Assembly (NCBI RefSeq): GCF_964237555.1
Contig: NC_091445.1
Coordinates: 20,222,485 to 20,286,484 of the forward strand
Length of the DNA: 64,000 nucleotides
Source of the DNA: Oryctolagus cuniculus
Taxonomy: Eukaryota; Chordata; Mammalia; Lagomorpha; Leporidae
Direction of reading: 5' to 3'
This document shows positions 1-10,199 of the stretch, one piece after another (the first letter of the stretch is position 1; the number at the start of each line of letters is the position of its first letter). Position numbers and translations under genes: made by a program. The notes under the pieces are model-generated. The model searched no databases and was not told the origin of the DNA. It saw nothing but the letters and a program-made list of their open reading frames with translations.

Positions 1-165
1 TTTTGTTCAAATTATTTACTTTTTGTCACAGCCATACTATTCTCTCAAATAAAAATTCTTAATTTTTTTGTCATGGCAAGAAAGGGCTTTTGGAGTTTAT
101 AACTCAATAAAGAAAATGTATCTGAGAAATGCAGAGGTCTAGCCCTTATGTCACATTCTGAACTA
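1..165. other. AT-rich unique flank
   Basis: Unique AT-rich sequence immediately left of the L1 insertion. I see no gene, repeat or regulatory motif that I can support. It is the original target DNA, which continues across the insertion at 8439. Confidence 0.5.
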
Positions 166-180
166 TTATTATTTACTTAT
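166..180. repeat. Left TSD of full-length L1
   Basis: The 15-bp string TTATTATTTACTTAT is repeated exactly at 8424-8438. The two copies bracket the whole 8.2-kb block. This shows that everything between them, including the nested insertion, entered as or within one L1 target-primed event. Confidence 0.93.
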
Positions 181-320
181 TTTTTATTTTTTTATTTAGT
201 AAATGTAAATTTCCAAAGTATAGTTTATGGATTACAATGGCTCCCCCCCCCATAATTTCCCTCCCACTCGCACCCCTCCCATCTCCCGCTCCCTCTCCCA
301 TTCCATTCACATCAAGATTC

Positions 321-1381
321 CAATTCAATCCCATCGAGGTGGCATGTACCAATGCCATCTCACTGTTCCAGGTGATCAGTTTCAGTTCACAGTTGGTCAT
401 GGTGAAGGGACTGGGAGTCAAAGGGAGCACATAGACAAGTCTAGTACCTGCTAACGCTAACTGATGGAGTAAATAAAGGGGAGAGTGATCCAACATGGGA
501 AGTGAGATACTCAGCAGACTCATAGAATGGCAGATGTCCTAAATAGCACTCTGGCCTCAGAATCAGCCCTAAAGGCATTCGGAGCTGGCTGAAAAGCTCA
601 TGAGAGTATTTCAGGCATGGAAAGCCAAGACACTCTAGCAAAAGATCTCTGCGAGTGAGATCCCAGTGGAAAGAACAGGTCATCAAAGAAGGAGGTACCT
701 TTCTCTGAAGGGAGGAGAGAACCTCCACTTTGACTATGACCTTGTCTAAACAAGATAAGAGTCGGAGAACTCAGAGGGCTTCCATAGCCTTGGAAACTCA
801 TGACTGGAGCATGGGGAGATTACTGATGCCATAGACAGGAGTGTCAATTGGTAAAGTCAACAACAGGAGTCACTGTGCACTTACTCCTCATGTAGGATCT
901 CTATCCTTAATGTGCTGTGCATTGAGATTTAATGCTATAACGAGTACTCAAACAATATATTTCACTTTGTGTTTCTATGGGGGTGCAAACTGTTGAAATC
1001 CTTACTTAATGCATACTAAACTGATCCTCTGTAAAAAAAAAAAAAAAAAAAAGAAATTATCAATTCCCAACTTGACTCTCACTGGGATTAAACATGACAA
1101 TAGGTCTGCTCTGATTTCATCATCATTTAAAAAAAATCATCTATTATTTTTCACTTTATGTTTCTGTGTGGGAGCAAACTGTTGAAATCCATACTTAATG
1201 TATACTAAGCTGATCTTCTGTATATTAAGATAATCGAAAATGAATCTTGATGTGAATGGAAGGGGAGAGGGAGTGGGAAAGGGGAGGGTTGTGGGTGGGA
1301 GGGACGGTATGGGGGGGAAGCCATTGTAATCCATAAGTCGTACTTTGGAAATTTATATGCATTAAATAAAAGTTTAAAAAA
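321..1381 (+). mobile_element. Nested 5'-truncated young L1 3' UTR insertion
   Basis: A plus-strand L1 fragment containing only 3' UTR, inserted into the 3' UTR of the minus-strand L1. The host 3' UTR breaks at 320 and resumes at 1382-1388, with the 7-bp string AAGATTC present on both sides (314-320 and 1382-1388) as a short TSD. The fragment begins in the first part of the L1 3' UTR, homologous to the complement of about 2119-2145. It ends with the usual purine-rich tract (about 1256-1320), AATAAA and a short A tail. It contains an internal run of 20 A residues at 1033-1052, followed by a second copy of the terminal 3' UTR segment. The composite arrangement recurs at 63541-64000. Confidence 0.88.
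1033..1052 (+). repeat. Internal poly(A) inside L1 3' UTR
   Basis: Twenty uninterrupted A residues lie within the nested L1 rather than at its end. The 45 bp before them (about 986-1032) recur in diverged form after them (about 1171-1222). This looks like an older 3' end to which a second L1 3' end became joined. The equivalent run at 63872-63894 is 23 T on the other strand. Confidence 0.8.
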
Positions 1382-2456
1382 AAGATTCATTTTCAATTCT
1401 TTTTATATACAGAAGATCAGTTTAGCATATATTAAGTAAAGATTTCATCAGTTTGCACCCTCACAGAAACACAAAGTGTAAAATACTGTTTCAGTACTAG
1501 TTATAGCATTACTTCACATTGGACAACAAATTAAGGACAGATCCCACATGAGAAGTAAGTACACAGTGACTCCTGTTGTTGACTTAACAATTTGACACTC
1601 TTGTTTATGGTGTCAGTAATCTCTGTAGGCTCTAGTCATGAGTTGCCAAGGCTATGGAAGCCTTTTGAGTTCACCAACTTCGATCTTATTCTGAAAGGTT
1701 CATAGTCAAAGTGGAAGTTCTCTCCTCCCTTCAGAGAAAGGTACCTCCTTCTTTGATGGCCCCATTCTTTCCACTGGAATTTCACTCACAGAGATCTTTC
1801 ATTTAGTTTTTTTTTTTTTTTCCCAGAGTGGCTTGGCTTTCCATGCCTAAAATACTCTCATGGGCTCTTCAGCCATATCCGAATGCCTTAAGGGCTGATT
1901 CTGAGGCCAGAGTGCTATTTAGGACATCTGCCATTCTATGAGTCTGCTGTGTATCCCGCTTCCCATGATGGATCGTTCTCTCCATTTTTGATTCTATCAG
2001 TTAGTATTAGCAGACACTAGTCTTGTTTGTGTGATCCCTTTGACTCTTAGACCTATCAGTGTGATCAATTGTGGACTGAAATTGATCACTTGGACTAGTG
2101 AGATGGCATTGGTACATGCCACCTTGATGGGATTGTATTGGGATACCCTGGCATGATTCTAACTCCACCATTTGGGGCAAGTCCGATTGAGCATGTCCCA
2201 AATTGTACATCTCCTCCCTCTCTTATTCCCACTGTTATATTTAACAGGGATCACTTTTCAGTTAAAATTTAAACACCTAAGAATATTTGTGTGTTAATTA
2301 CAGAGTTCAACCAATAGTACTAGAACAAAACAAAGAAAAAATACTAAAATGGATAAAGTATTACATTGTACATCAACAGTCAGAACAAGAGCTGATCAAG
2401 TCACTGTTTCTCATAGTGTCCATTTCACTTCAACAGGTTTCCCCTTTGGTGCTCAG
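1382..2456 (-). other. L1 3' UTR, main part
   Basis: The 3' UTR of the minus-strand L1, continuing from ORF2 down to the nested insertion. The last 140 bp of the UTR lie beyond that insertion at 181-320. A T-rich stretch (about 1808-1822) and conserved L1 segments shared with 27245-27821 can be seen. I see no open frame of interest. Confidence 0.85.
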
Positions 2457-5400
2457 TTAGTTGTCGCCAATCAGGGAGAACATATGATATTTGTCCCTTT
2501 GGGACTGGCTTAATTCACTCAGCATAATGTTTTCCAGATTCCTCCATCTTGTTGCAAATGACTGGGTTTCATTGTTTTTGACTGCTGTATAGTGTTCTAT
2601 ATAGTACATGTCCCATAATTTCTTTATCCAGTCTCCTGTTGATGGGTGTATTTGGGCTGCTTTCAGGTCTTAGCTATTGTGAATTGAGCTGCAATAAACA
2701 TTAATGTGCAGACAGCTTTTTTTTTGTTTGCCAATTAAATTTCCTTTGGGTAAATTCCAAGGAGTGGGATGGCTGGGTCGAACGGTAGGGTTATCTTCAG
2801 GTTTCTGAGGAATCTCCAGAGTGACTTCCATAGTGGCTTGACCAATTGGCATTCCCACCAACAGTGGGTTAGTGTCCCTTTTTCCCCACATCCTCGCCAG
2901 CATCTGTTGTTGGTAGATTTCTGAATGTGATCCATTCTAACTGAGGTGAGGTGAAACCTCATTGTGGTTTTGATTTGCATTTCCCTGATTGCTAGTGATC
3001 TTGAACATTTTTTCATGTGCCTGTTGGCCATTTGGATTTCCTCTTTTGAAAAATGTTTATTGAGGTCCTTGGCCCATCTCTTAAGTGGGTTGTTGGTTTT
3101 GTTGTTGTGGAGTTTCTTGATCTCTTTGTGGATTCTGGTTATCAACCCTTTATCTCTTGCGTAGTTTGCAAATATTTTTTCCCATTCTGTTGGTTGTCTC
3201 TTCACTCTCCTGACTGTTTCTTTTGCAGTACAGAAACTTCTCAATTTGATGCAATCCCAAATGTTAATTTTGGCTTTGACTGCCTGTGCTTCTGGGGTAT
3301 TTTCCAAGAAGTCTTTGCCAGTACCTATATCTTGCAGGGTTTCTCCAATGCTCTCTAATAATTTGATGGTGTCAGGTCATAGATTTAAGTCTTTAATCCA
3401 TGTTGAGTGAATTTTTGTGTAAGGTGAAAGGTAGGGGTGTTGCTTCATGATTCTGCACATAGAAATCCAATTTTCCTAGCACCATTTATTGAATAGACTG
3501 TCCTTACTCCAGGGATTGGTTTTAGAGCCTTGATCAAATATAAGTTGGCTATAGATGTTTGGATTGATTTATGGTATTTCTATTCTGTTCCATTGGTCTA
3601 TCCATCTGTTTCTGTACCAGTACCATGCTGTTTTGATAACAACTGCCCTGTAGTATGTCCTGAAATCTGGTATTGTGATGCCTCCGGCTTTGTTTTTGTT
3701 GTACAAGATTGCTTTAGCTATTCGAGGTCTCCTGTGTCTCCATATGAATTTCAGCATCATTTTTTCCAGATCTGAGAAGAAGGTCTTCGGTATTTTGATT
3801 GATATTGCATTGAATGTATAAATTGCTTTTGGGAGAATGGACATTTTGATGATTTTGATTCTTCCAATCCATGAGCATGGGAGATTTTTTCCATTTTTTG
3901 GTATCCTTTTGTATTTCTTTCTTTAAGGTTTTGTAATTTTCATCATAGAGATCTTTAATGTCCTTGGTTAAGTTTATTCCAATGTAATTGATTGTTTTTG
4001 TAGCTATTGTGAATGGGATTGATCTTAGAAGTTCTTTCTCAGCCGTGGCATTGCCTGTGTATACAAAGGCTGTTGATTTTTGTGCATTAATTTTATATCC
4101 TGCTACTTTGCAAAACTCATAAGTTCCAATAGTCTCTTAGTAGAGTTCTTTGGATCCTCTAAAAAAGAATCATATCATCTGCAAAGAGGGATAGATTGAG
4201 TTCTTCCTTCCCAATTTGTATCCCTTTAATTTCCTTTTCTTGCCTAATAGCTCTGGGTAAAACTTCCAGAACTATATTGAATAGCAGTGGTGAGAGTGGG
4301 CATCCCTGTCTGGTACCAGATCTCAGTGGAAATGTTTCCAACCTTTTCCCCATTCAATATGATGTTGGCTGTGGGTTTTTCATAGATTGCTTTGATTGTA
4401 TTGAGGAATGTTCCTTCCATACCCAGTTTGCTTTGAGTTTTCATCATGAAAGGGTGTTGTATTTTATCAAATGCTTTCTCTGCGTCTATTGAGATAATCA
4501 TATGGTTTTTCTTCTGCAGTCTGTTAATGTGGTGTATCACGTTGATTGTTTTGTGAATGTTGAACCATCCCTGCATACCAGGGATAAATCCCACTTGGTC
4601 TGGGTGGATGATCTTTCTGATACGTTGTTGCATTCTATTGGCCAGAATTTTATTGAGGATTTTTGCATCTATGTTCATCAGGGATATTGGTCTGTAATTC
4701 TCTTACAATGCTGCATCTTTTTCCAGCTTAGGAATTAAGATGATGCTGGCTTCATAAAAAGAATTTGGGAGGATTCCCTCTTCTTCGATTGTTCTGAATA
4801 GTTTGAGAAGAATTGGAGTTAGTTCTTCTTTAAATGTCTGGTAGAATTCAGCAGTGAATCCATCCCGACCTGGATTTTTCTTTGTTGGGAGGGCCTTTAT
4901 TACTGTTTCAATTTCTGCCTCAGTTATGGGTCTGTTTATGTTTTCTATGCCTTCCTGGTTCAATTTAGATAGGTTGCATGTGTCCAGGAATCTATCCATT
5001 TCTGATAGGTTTCCCTGTTTGCTGGCATACAAGTCCTTGTAGTAATTTCTGATGATTCTTTTTATTTCTGTGGTGTCTGTTGTTATGTTTCCTTTTTCAT
5101 CTCTGATTTTATTGATTTGGGTCTTTTCTCTTCTTTTTTTAGTTAGTTGGGCCAATGGGGTGTCAATTTTGTTTATTTTTTCAAAAAACCAGCTCCTCGT
5201 TTGGCTGATTTTTTGTAATTTTTTTTGGATTCAATCCTGTTGATTTCTTCTCTGATTTTAATTATTTCTCTTCTCCTGCTAGATTTGGGTCTGATTTTCT
5301 GCAGATTTTCTAGATCCCTGAGGTGAATTGAAAGCTCATCTATTTGGTGCCTTTCCAATTTCTTGATGTAGGCACCTATTGATATAAACTTTCCTCTTAA

Positions 5401-6280
5401 CACTGCTTTTGCTGTATCCCATAAGTTTTGGTATGTTGTGCTGTTATCCTCATTTACTTCCAGAAAGTTTTTGATTTCTCTTTTGATTTCTTCTATGACC
5501 CATTGTTCATTCAGGAGCATGTTGTTCAATCTCCATGTGTTTGCGTATGCTCTAGGGATTCCTGTGTTGCTAATTTCCAACTTCATTCCTTTATGGTCTG
5601 AGAAGCTGCATTGTATGATTCTAATTCTTTTGAATTTGCTGAGACTTGCTTTATGGCCTAGTATGTGGTCAATCCTAGAGAAGGTTCCATGTACTGCTGA
5701 GAAGAATGTAAATTATTTATGTATAGGATGAAAAGTTCTGTAGATATCTGTTAGATCCATTTGGGCTTAGTGTCATTTAAATCTACTGTCTCCTTGTTGA
5801 TCTTCTGTCCTGTTGATCTGTCTATTTCTGAGAGTGGAGTATTGAAGTCCCCAAGTAGTATTGTATTGGGGTCTAAGTCTCCCTTTAAGTCCCTTTACAA
5901 ATCTTTTAAATAAACTGGTGCCCTGTAATTAGGTGCATATACATTGATAATCATTATATCTTCCTGTTGAATTGATCCCTTAATCATTGCATAGTGCCCC
6001 TCTTTGTCTCTCTTAACAGTTTTGTGTTAAAGTTTATGTTGTCCGATATTAAGATGGCTACGCCTGCTCTTTTTTCATTTCTGTTGGCATGGTATATCTT
6101 TTTCCAGCCTTTCACTTTCAGTCTGTATGCATCTTTGTTGGAAAGATGTGTTTCTTGTAAGCAGCAAATAGATGGGTTTTGTTCCTTAACCCAATCAGCC
6201 AATCCGTTTCTTTTAACTGGACTGTTTGGGCCATTAACGTTCAATGTGACTATTGATAACTAGTAACTTTGCCCTGCCAT
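2457..6280 (-). pseudogene. L1 ORF2 (endonuclease-reverse transcriptase), inactivated
   Basis: The ORF2 protein nicks target DNA and reverse-transcribes L1 RNA. The span is 3.82 kb from the ATG at 6280-6278 to a stop at 2459-2457, close to the usual length of about 1275 codons. An AP-type endonuclease lies at the N-terminus: a QETHL motif at about 6150 and a GDFNTPLS motif near 5830 in another frame. The region around 5586-4703 holds the linker and early RT. The RT palm holds FADD in place of YADD at about 4170, followed by the thumb. A C-terminal Cys-rich CX3CX7HX4C knuckle lies at about 2890-2850. A TAG stop follows six codons after the start, and several later frameshifts and stops break the frame. 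The open pieces are 5984-6244, 5173-5586, 4703-5155, 4244-4678, 3569-3844 and 2735-3307. It is not functional as it stands. Confidence 0.93.
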
Positions 6281-6348
6281 TTGCCAAATATATTTTCTAA
6301 TATATGCTTTGAATTCCCTGTGATCTTTTGCTGTGTGGTTTCCTTCCT

Positions 6349-7377
6349 TTACCTTCTTTCATATTGATGACAGTGTGTCTGTGTTTCTGTGTGTAACACA
6401 TCTTTAAGCATCTTTTGCAGGGCTGGACGAGTGGCGACAAATTCTTTCAATTTCTGTTTGCTATGAAAGGTCTTTATTTCACCTTCATTCACAAATGAGA
6501 GCTTTGCAGGATATAATATTCTGGGCTGGCAGTTTTTCTCTCTTAGTACTTGGGCTATGTCTCGCCATTCCCTTCTAGCTTGTAGGGTTTCTGATGAGAA
6601 GTGTGCTGTGAGTCTAATTGGAGATCCTCCGAGAGTAATCTGACATTTCTCTCTTGCACATTTTAGGATCTTTTCTTTCTGTTTCACTGTGGTGAGTTTA
6701 ATTATAACATGTCGTAGTGAGGATCTCTTTTGGTCATGTTTACCAGGGGTTCTATGAGCTTCCGGTACTAGGATGTCTCTGTCCTTCTCCAAACCTGGGA
6801 AATTTTCTGCTAGTATCTCACTAAAAAGGCCTTCTAATCCTTTCTCCCTCTCCATGCCTTCAGGAACTCCTAGAACGCAAATGTTGGGTTTTTTAATAGT
6901 ATCCTGTAGATTCCTGACAATATTTTTTAGATGTCTAATTTCCTCTTCTTTTCTTTGGTCTGACTGTAAACTTTCCTGTACTCTGTCTTCTAAGTCTGAT
7001 ATTCTCTCTTCTGCTTCACCCATTCTGTTTTTAAGGCTCCCTAATGTGTTTGTCATTTGATCTATTGAATTCTTCATTTCATTATGATTTCTCGTCACTA
7101 TTGCAGTTTCATGTTCTACTAGTTGCTTCATTTCATTTTGATTCCTCCTTAAGATTTCATTTTCATGAGAGAGATTTTCTATCCTGTCCAGTAAGGATTT
7201 CTGCAGTTCAAGAATTTGTTTTTGAGAACTTCTTAATGTTCTTATCAATTTTTGAGATCGCTTCTTGCATTTCCTCTATCTCGTCATCTTCATAATCTTG
7301 AATTGGGGTGTCTATCATTTTGGGGTCTTAGTGTCTTCCTTGTGCTTGTTACCTCGGTTTCTGCGTTTGTTTGGCAT
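6349..7377 (-). pseudogene. L1 ORF1 (RNA-binding chaperone), frameshifted
   Basis: ORF1p is the trimeric RNA-binding protein that packages L1 RNA. The likely ATG is at 7377-7375, giving a basic N-terminus (MPNKRRNRGN), followed by a frameshift near 7316 and another near 7235. From 7248 to 6349 the frame is open for 299 codons. It has a heptad-rich coiled coil for about the first 110 residues, then an RRM-like domain containing the family signature around AHRTPGK, and a C-terminal domain with the conserved TLQARREW motif. The stop is TAA at 6351-6349. Total length fits the family, and only the N-terminal part is disrupted. It lies 68 bp upstream of ORF2, the normal L1 spacing. Confidence 0.92.
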
Positions 7378-7565
7378 TGTGGAGATATTCTTTGGTTTCT
7401 TTGCTGTGGTGTTTTTTCTCATTATACTATGACTCTAGATTAAGTGGACTGTCTGCTTTTGATGGAGCCTTGGAGGCTTGAGAAGGGTGTGGCCTGAGAG
7501 CTCTGTTTGGTTCCTCAGGTTTAAGGGTGTGCCAAAGGTGACACTCCCAGGTTAGGTGTGGTAAA

Positions 7566-7596
<31 letters not shown>

Positions 7597-8423
7597 GATT
7601 CAAAAGGAAAGTAATTCTGCATAGCTGAATGGAATTGGAGGTAGTTAGCAGGTGAATGATATCCCACAAGAGCCAGAGATAGGAAGCTCTTTCCCAAGGA
7701 CCACATAGGGAATCTGTGTTGCCCTCAGTGTGGGCTCAAATTCTCCTGCAGTATCCCTCTGGGTTGCCAAGGTTACCGAATTGTAGTGTCTCTGGAGAGT
7801 ACTCACGTGAATTCTGTGAGTTCTCTCCCCCACTGTCTCCCCATTGTCTCTTTTTTCACAGTCTCAGTTCATTAGCACCACACATTCACTAGGTCCTAAT
7901 CTCCTATTATTTGACACCCTCCCCCACCCCCCGCAGAGTCAGGTTTTTCTGCTAGGCTCAGGGCCAGTGCAGACCTGAGATCGCTCTGCTTATGACGTAT
8001 GTCCAAAATGGCGCCTGCTCTTTGTTTTGCTTGCCTTTGAGAGGTGAGCGGAGAGAGAGAAACTTGTGTTTGTATTGGTCACTTTTTTTTTCCTCTCTCT
8101 TCTAGTTAGCCTGGTGAACTTTTCCCCACGGGGTTTCCTCTAGTTTCCTCTTTCCGCTTGCCCGCCGGTGTCTCAGGCTATTGAGGTTCGGCTCACCTCG
8201 CATTCCAGTGCTGGTGTGTTGAGTCTGCCGCTGGTGTCCTGAACCATGGGCTCCCACGCTCTCCACACAGGTCCACTGTGAATCACTAGTTCCGGAAGAG
8301 TTTCCTCTGCTGTTTCTTCTCCTATTCTTCCTTGAACCTGCAGTATCTCCACTTTTATTAAACTGTCTCTTCCCGGACTATCAGTGTGCTCCCTTCCTAT
8401 TCCGCCATCTTGCCGCTCTCCTG
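7378..8423 (-). promoter_or_regulatory. L1 5' UTR / internal promoter region
   Basis: About 1.05 kb upstream of ORF1, more GC-rich than the rest of the window, ending exactly at the right TSD. L1 5' UTRs act as internal RNA polymerase II promoters. A YY1-like element lies at the extreme 5' end (8402-8412), and a second ATGGCG-type core lies at about 8010-8018 in the opposite orientation. A CT-rich microsatellite-like patch lies at 7567-7595. Activity in this dead copy is unknown. Confidence 0.8.
8402..8412 (-). promoter_or_regulatory. YY1-like site at L1 start
   Basis: The plus strand reads CCGCCATCTTG, so the L1 strand reads CAAGATGGCGG. It lies about 11 bases from the first base of the element. 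Human L1 carries a YY1 site in the equivalent position, where it sets accurate transcription initiation. The role here is inferred by analogy. Confidence 0.7.
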
Positions 8424-8438
8424 TTATTATTTACTTAT
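8424..8438. repeat. Right TSD of full-length L1
   Basis: Exact 15-bp copy of 166-180, directly abutting the L1 5' end. This shows that the 5' end of the element is intact rather than truncated. Confidence 0.93.
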
Positions 8439-8694
8439 AAATAGATTGTAGTTGAAACATGTTCTGAAATCAAAGCTTATTAAATCAGATATATGTGATT
8501 ATTCATCTAGTACTTCGATTATCAGATCAATCAAATTTGCTTTCACTACCATTAATAATAAAATGTTATTTGATTAGGCCAAAAACTAGAAAGTTAATAA
8601 CAAGGCATGCTGTAGTTAATCCCAGTGCCCTTTAATAATGATACTAACGTTTAATGTTTACTAGATGAATACCAAGTTTTTGTCACAAGGTTGT

Positions 8695-8804
8695 ACAGCA
8701 TTCTTAATTCATTTAATCCTCAAAACTTTTCTATTATATTTGTAATATTTATGCCTAATAAATAGGTTACAATGTTGAGATTCAGTGAGATTAAATAAAG
8801 TGCC
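8695..8804 (-). repeat. MIR fragment (ancient SINE)
   Basis: The plus strand carries the reverse of the MIR core: a TTTAATCCTC-type stretch, then a decayed form of the bipartite GAGGAAACTGAG region. Diverged and truncated by the following C repeat. The sequence from 8439 to 8694 is unique and AT-rich. Confidence 0.5.
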
Positions 8805-9127
8805 CAGGGTGAACATTTAGCTCAATGGTTAAGATGTCACTTGGGACACTCTCAATTCAGAGTGTCTGATTTGTGTCCAGGCTGCATTTCTGACCCAACT
8901 TCCTGCTAATGGTCACTCTGGAAGGCAGCAGGTGATGACTAAAGAGCCTGGATCCCTGTTACTCATGTGGGAGATCTGGGTTGAGTTCTGGTCTCCTACT
9001 TTTGGTTGGCCTAATCTTGACTGTTGTGGGCATTTGAAGAGTGACCCAGTGGATGGAAGATCTCTGCATTTCTCAGCCTCTGTTTCCTTCTCTCTGCCTT
9101 TCAAGTAAAGTGAAAGCAAACAGAAAA
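8805..9127 (+). mobile_element. Old C repeat (CSINE)
   Basis: Lagomorph tRNA-derived SINE in sense orientation. The order is a decayed tRNA-like head (8815-8870), CTGCTAATG, the CATGTGGGAGA box (about 8965), a GTGGGCATTTG-like segment, TGGAAGATCTC and CTCTGCCTTTCAAGTAAA at the tail. It is clearly diverged with no clean A tail, hence an old copy. Confidence 0.85.
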
Positions 9128-10199
9128 AATTTTCCCCAAGTCATATAGATAACAAGCATCTGAGCAGGAATCTGTTCCTAGGAGGCAGGACAATGGAGCT
9201 CACCCACACTGCCTGGTACACTCTGCCTTCATGGGTCAGGCATTCAGAACACCTCATCACAGGAATTTGTGTCCGCATCTGTGGACCCTCAATCATGCAG
9301 CATAAGCCCAGGGAGTATGAAAATATGCTAGACTTCACCTGATGCCTGAACGATAGCATTCCTTCCAGAAGCTTGAGGAAGCAATGCTATAGCTATGAGT
9401 AATATTCACAAATGAAAATAATAGATTTTTCATGAATATTCTAGAATTTTTAGTGTAAATTTCCTAACTTGTGGGAAAACAAAAGCGTATTATAAAGTGA
9501 ATTATTTGAATATGTAAATTAAAATGACCTGTGATAGAGAATATAGTCTGGCATTTTAATAAAAAAAATTTTAATGAGTTAGATGTTCATAGATCTTGAA
9601 GACTATTTGGCATTCTCTCAGGAGTTTTAAAGGAATTCAAGGATGAAATTACAGAAATAATAGCTAAAATGTGTGGCAATAGTTCACTCTACCTGATTAT
9701 TGACAGATGGTTTACATAATATTTTTTTCAACAGCAACAACTAGAGGAATGACACAGGGAATCTAGACACATCACCATCTGATCTCCTGTGTATGACACT
9801 AAGGGTTCAGATCAGTATGTGGTACTCCTGACTGCTAACTGCTGCCTTCCAGGAAATCTGAAAACATCTCCACTCTCACACCAGATCACTACTACCTGTG
9901 CCACAGGACCCTACTAGGCTAACACCGTGGCTCACTGGATGAGAAACTGATATCGGGAGAAAGTCAGAGCCTTGGGGAAGAGAAACGACATCAGTGAGCA
10001 CCAGCTGGACGACCACAGAATCAAACCTTTGCCAATAGGGATTAATATATTTTCTACAAATTTTGTACAGAATCATCCAAAATCCCTTCAGTGAATGAGA
10101 GGCAGAGGGAGAGAAGAGACAGAGAGACAGTGACAGAGAGATCTTTGTCTTGTTGACAGCCCTTATTTATGTAAATGATGTATTTTTATCTCCTTTTTC
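9128..10199. other. Unique sequence, no feature supported
   Basis: AT-rich unique sequence. The only structure is a GA-rich stretch at about 10095-10146 that could be the CT-rich tail of a lost C repeat in antisense, but no body is present. No coding region can be supported. Confidence 0.5.

Larger units (their letters stand above)
181..8423 (-). mobile_element. Near full-length rabbit-type L1 (LINE-1)
   Basis: An autonomous non-LTR retrotransposon on the minus strand. Reading from 8423 down to 181 it has a 5' UTR of about 1.05 kb, ORF1 (7377-6349), a spacer of about 70 bp, ORF2 (6280-2457), a 3' UTR of about 1.2 kb and an A-rich tail (T-rich at 181-197 on the plus strand). A perfect 15-bp TSD flanks it. 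A later L1 fragment (321-1381) interrupts the 3' UTR. Removing that leaves about 7.2 kb, the expected size for a complete mammalian L1. Both ORFs carry stops and frameshifts, so the copy is dead, but the order and spacing of its parts are complete. The 3'-terminal G-rich tract (C-rich at 243-300 on the plus strand) and the final AATAAA-like tail match the other L1 3' ends in this window. Confidence 0.95.

Noticed and set aside
6349..7248. Functional host protein of 299 codons
   Set aside because: Composition, position upstream of ORF2 and conserved motifs identify it as part of L1 ORF1, whose N-terminus is frameshifted.
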